Shown: in pieces, positions 5,384-5,501 of the stretch
Position numbering within the stretch: the stretch's first letter is position 1
Layout of the letters: the number at the start of each line of letters is the position of its first letter
Origin: JAVMKJ01 sp031732875
GTDB lineage: Bacteria; Pseudomonadota; Gammaproteobacteria; Competibacterales; Competibacteraceae
Reading direction: 5' to 3'
Assembly: GCA_031732875.1 (NCBI GenBank)
Contig: JAVMKL010000112.1
Coordinates: 1-5,501, forward strand
DNA: 5,501 nucleotides
Made by a program: the position numbers and the translations under genes
The notes under the pieces: generated by a model
Databases searched by the model: none
Told to the model about the DNA's origin: nothing
What the model saw: only the letters and a program-made list of their open reading frames with translations

Positions 5384-5501
5384 CCGCCCGGTGCGGAGGA
5401 TGGACCGCAATCCGCTCGTCCCCATGCCCCGCCCACCCGCCCGCCGGAGCCAGCCGGTCGCGGAGCAATGCCAGCAGCGCCTCGCGGGAACGCGGCGGCG
5501 G
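5376..5501 (-). CDS. 3' end of an unrecognised convergent gene (partial)
   Basis: On the - strand the frame is open from the window edge (5501) for 41 codons to a TGA at 5378-5376. It reads REALLALLRDRLAP, then AGGWAGHGDERIAVHPPH and finally RAAE. The start of this piece looks like an amphipathic helix, and the composition resembles a real protein C-terminus more than random frame. Its stop is only 7 bp from the PdxA-family stop, inside the other arm of the shared hairpin, which supports a genuine convergent gene. I do not recognise the family, and with only 41 residues of high-GC DNA a chance open frame cannot be excluded. Confidence 0.4.
   Translation of the reverse strand, partial: PPPRSREALLALLRDRLAPAGGWAGHGDERIAVHPPHRAAE

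Noticed and set aside
5400..5501. + strand frame starting with ATG at 5400 after GGAGG
   Set aside because: The GGAGG abuts the ATG, too close to act as a ribosome site, and the product is Pro/Arg-rich; the - strand frame looks more protein-like.

Overview
The window is a gene-dense stretch of a high-GC bacterial chromosome. The 5' part (+ strand) carries a Gram-negative-style L,D-transpeptidase and an LrgA/LrgB pair. The middle (- strand) carries pdxS-pdxT-cobO. The right part (+ strand) carries a PdxA-family dehydrogenase, followed by the tail of an unrecognised convergent gene. The gene types suggest a high-GC proteobacterium, perhaps a gammaproteobacterium; this is an inference from protein flavour only. 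I see no mobile elements, tRNA or rRNA genes, CRISPR arrays or phage genes.

Left block (1-1831, +): a membrane-anchored YkuD-fold L,D-transpeptidase whose 5' end lies outside the window. It is followed after 46 bp by lrgA (CidA/LrgA holin-like membrane protein) and, overlapping by 8 bp, lrgB. All three act at the cell envelope or on murein and read in one direction, so they are probably co-transcribed. A 13-codon mini-ORF sits in the gap and ends on the lrgA start codon.

Convergent spacer (1832-1944): about 113 bp with two small hairpins. One overlaps the cobO stop codon and is followed by a T-rich run on the cobO strand, so it looks like a weak intrinsic terminator.

Middle block (4184 down to 1945, -): pdxS and pdxT encode the two subunits of the DXP-independent pyridoxal 5'-phosphate synthase and are linked by a TGATG stop/start. 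After 69 bp comes cobO, the ATP:corrinoid adenosyltransferase. The block therefore makes vitamin B6 and finishes vitamin B12.

Divergent spacer (4185-4357, 173 bp): an extended -10 promoter-like sequence faces pdxS. Two abutting perfect palindromes, the second also forming a direct repeat, lie upstream of the PdxA-family gene.

Right block (4358-5501): a complete PdxA-family gene. Its motifs resemble the PdxA2 (phosphorylated sugar-acid dehydrogenase) branch more than E. coli PdxA. This matters because PdxST does not need PdxA. Its stop codon and that of a convergent partial ORF are encoded in the two arms of one perfect hairpin.

Overall this is mostly recognisable housekeeping and cofactor metabolism. 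I found no clear new system; the most interesting points are the PdxST/PdxA2-like juxtaposition and the structured divergent regulatory region.
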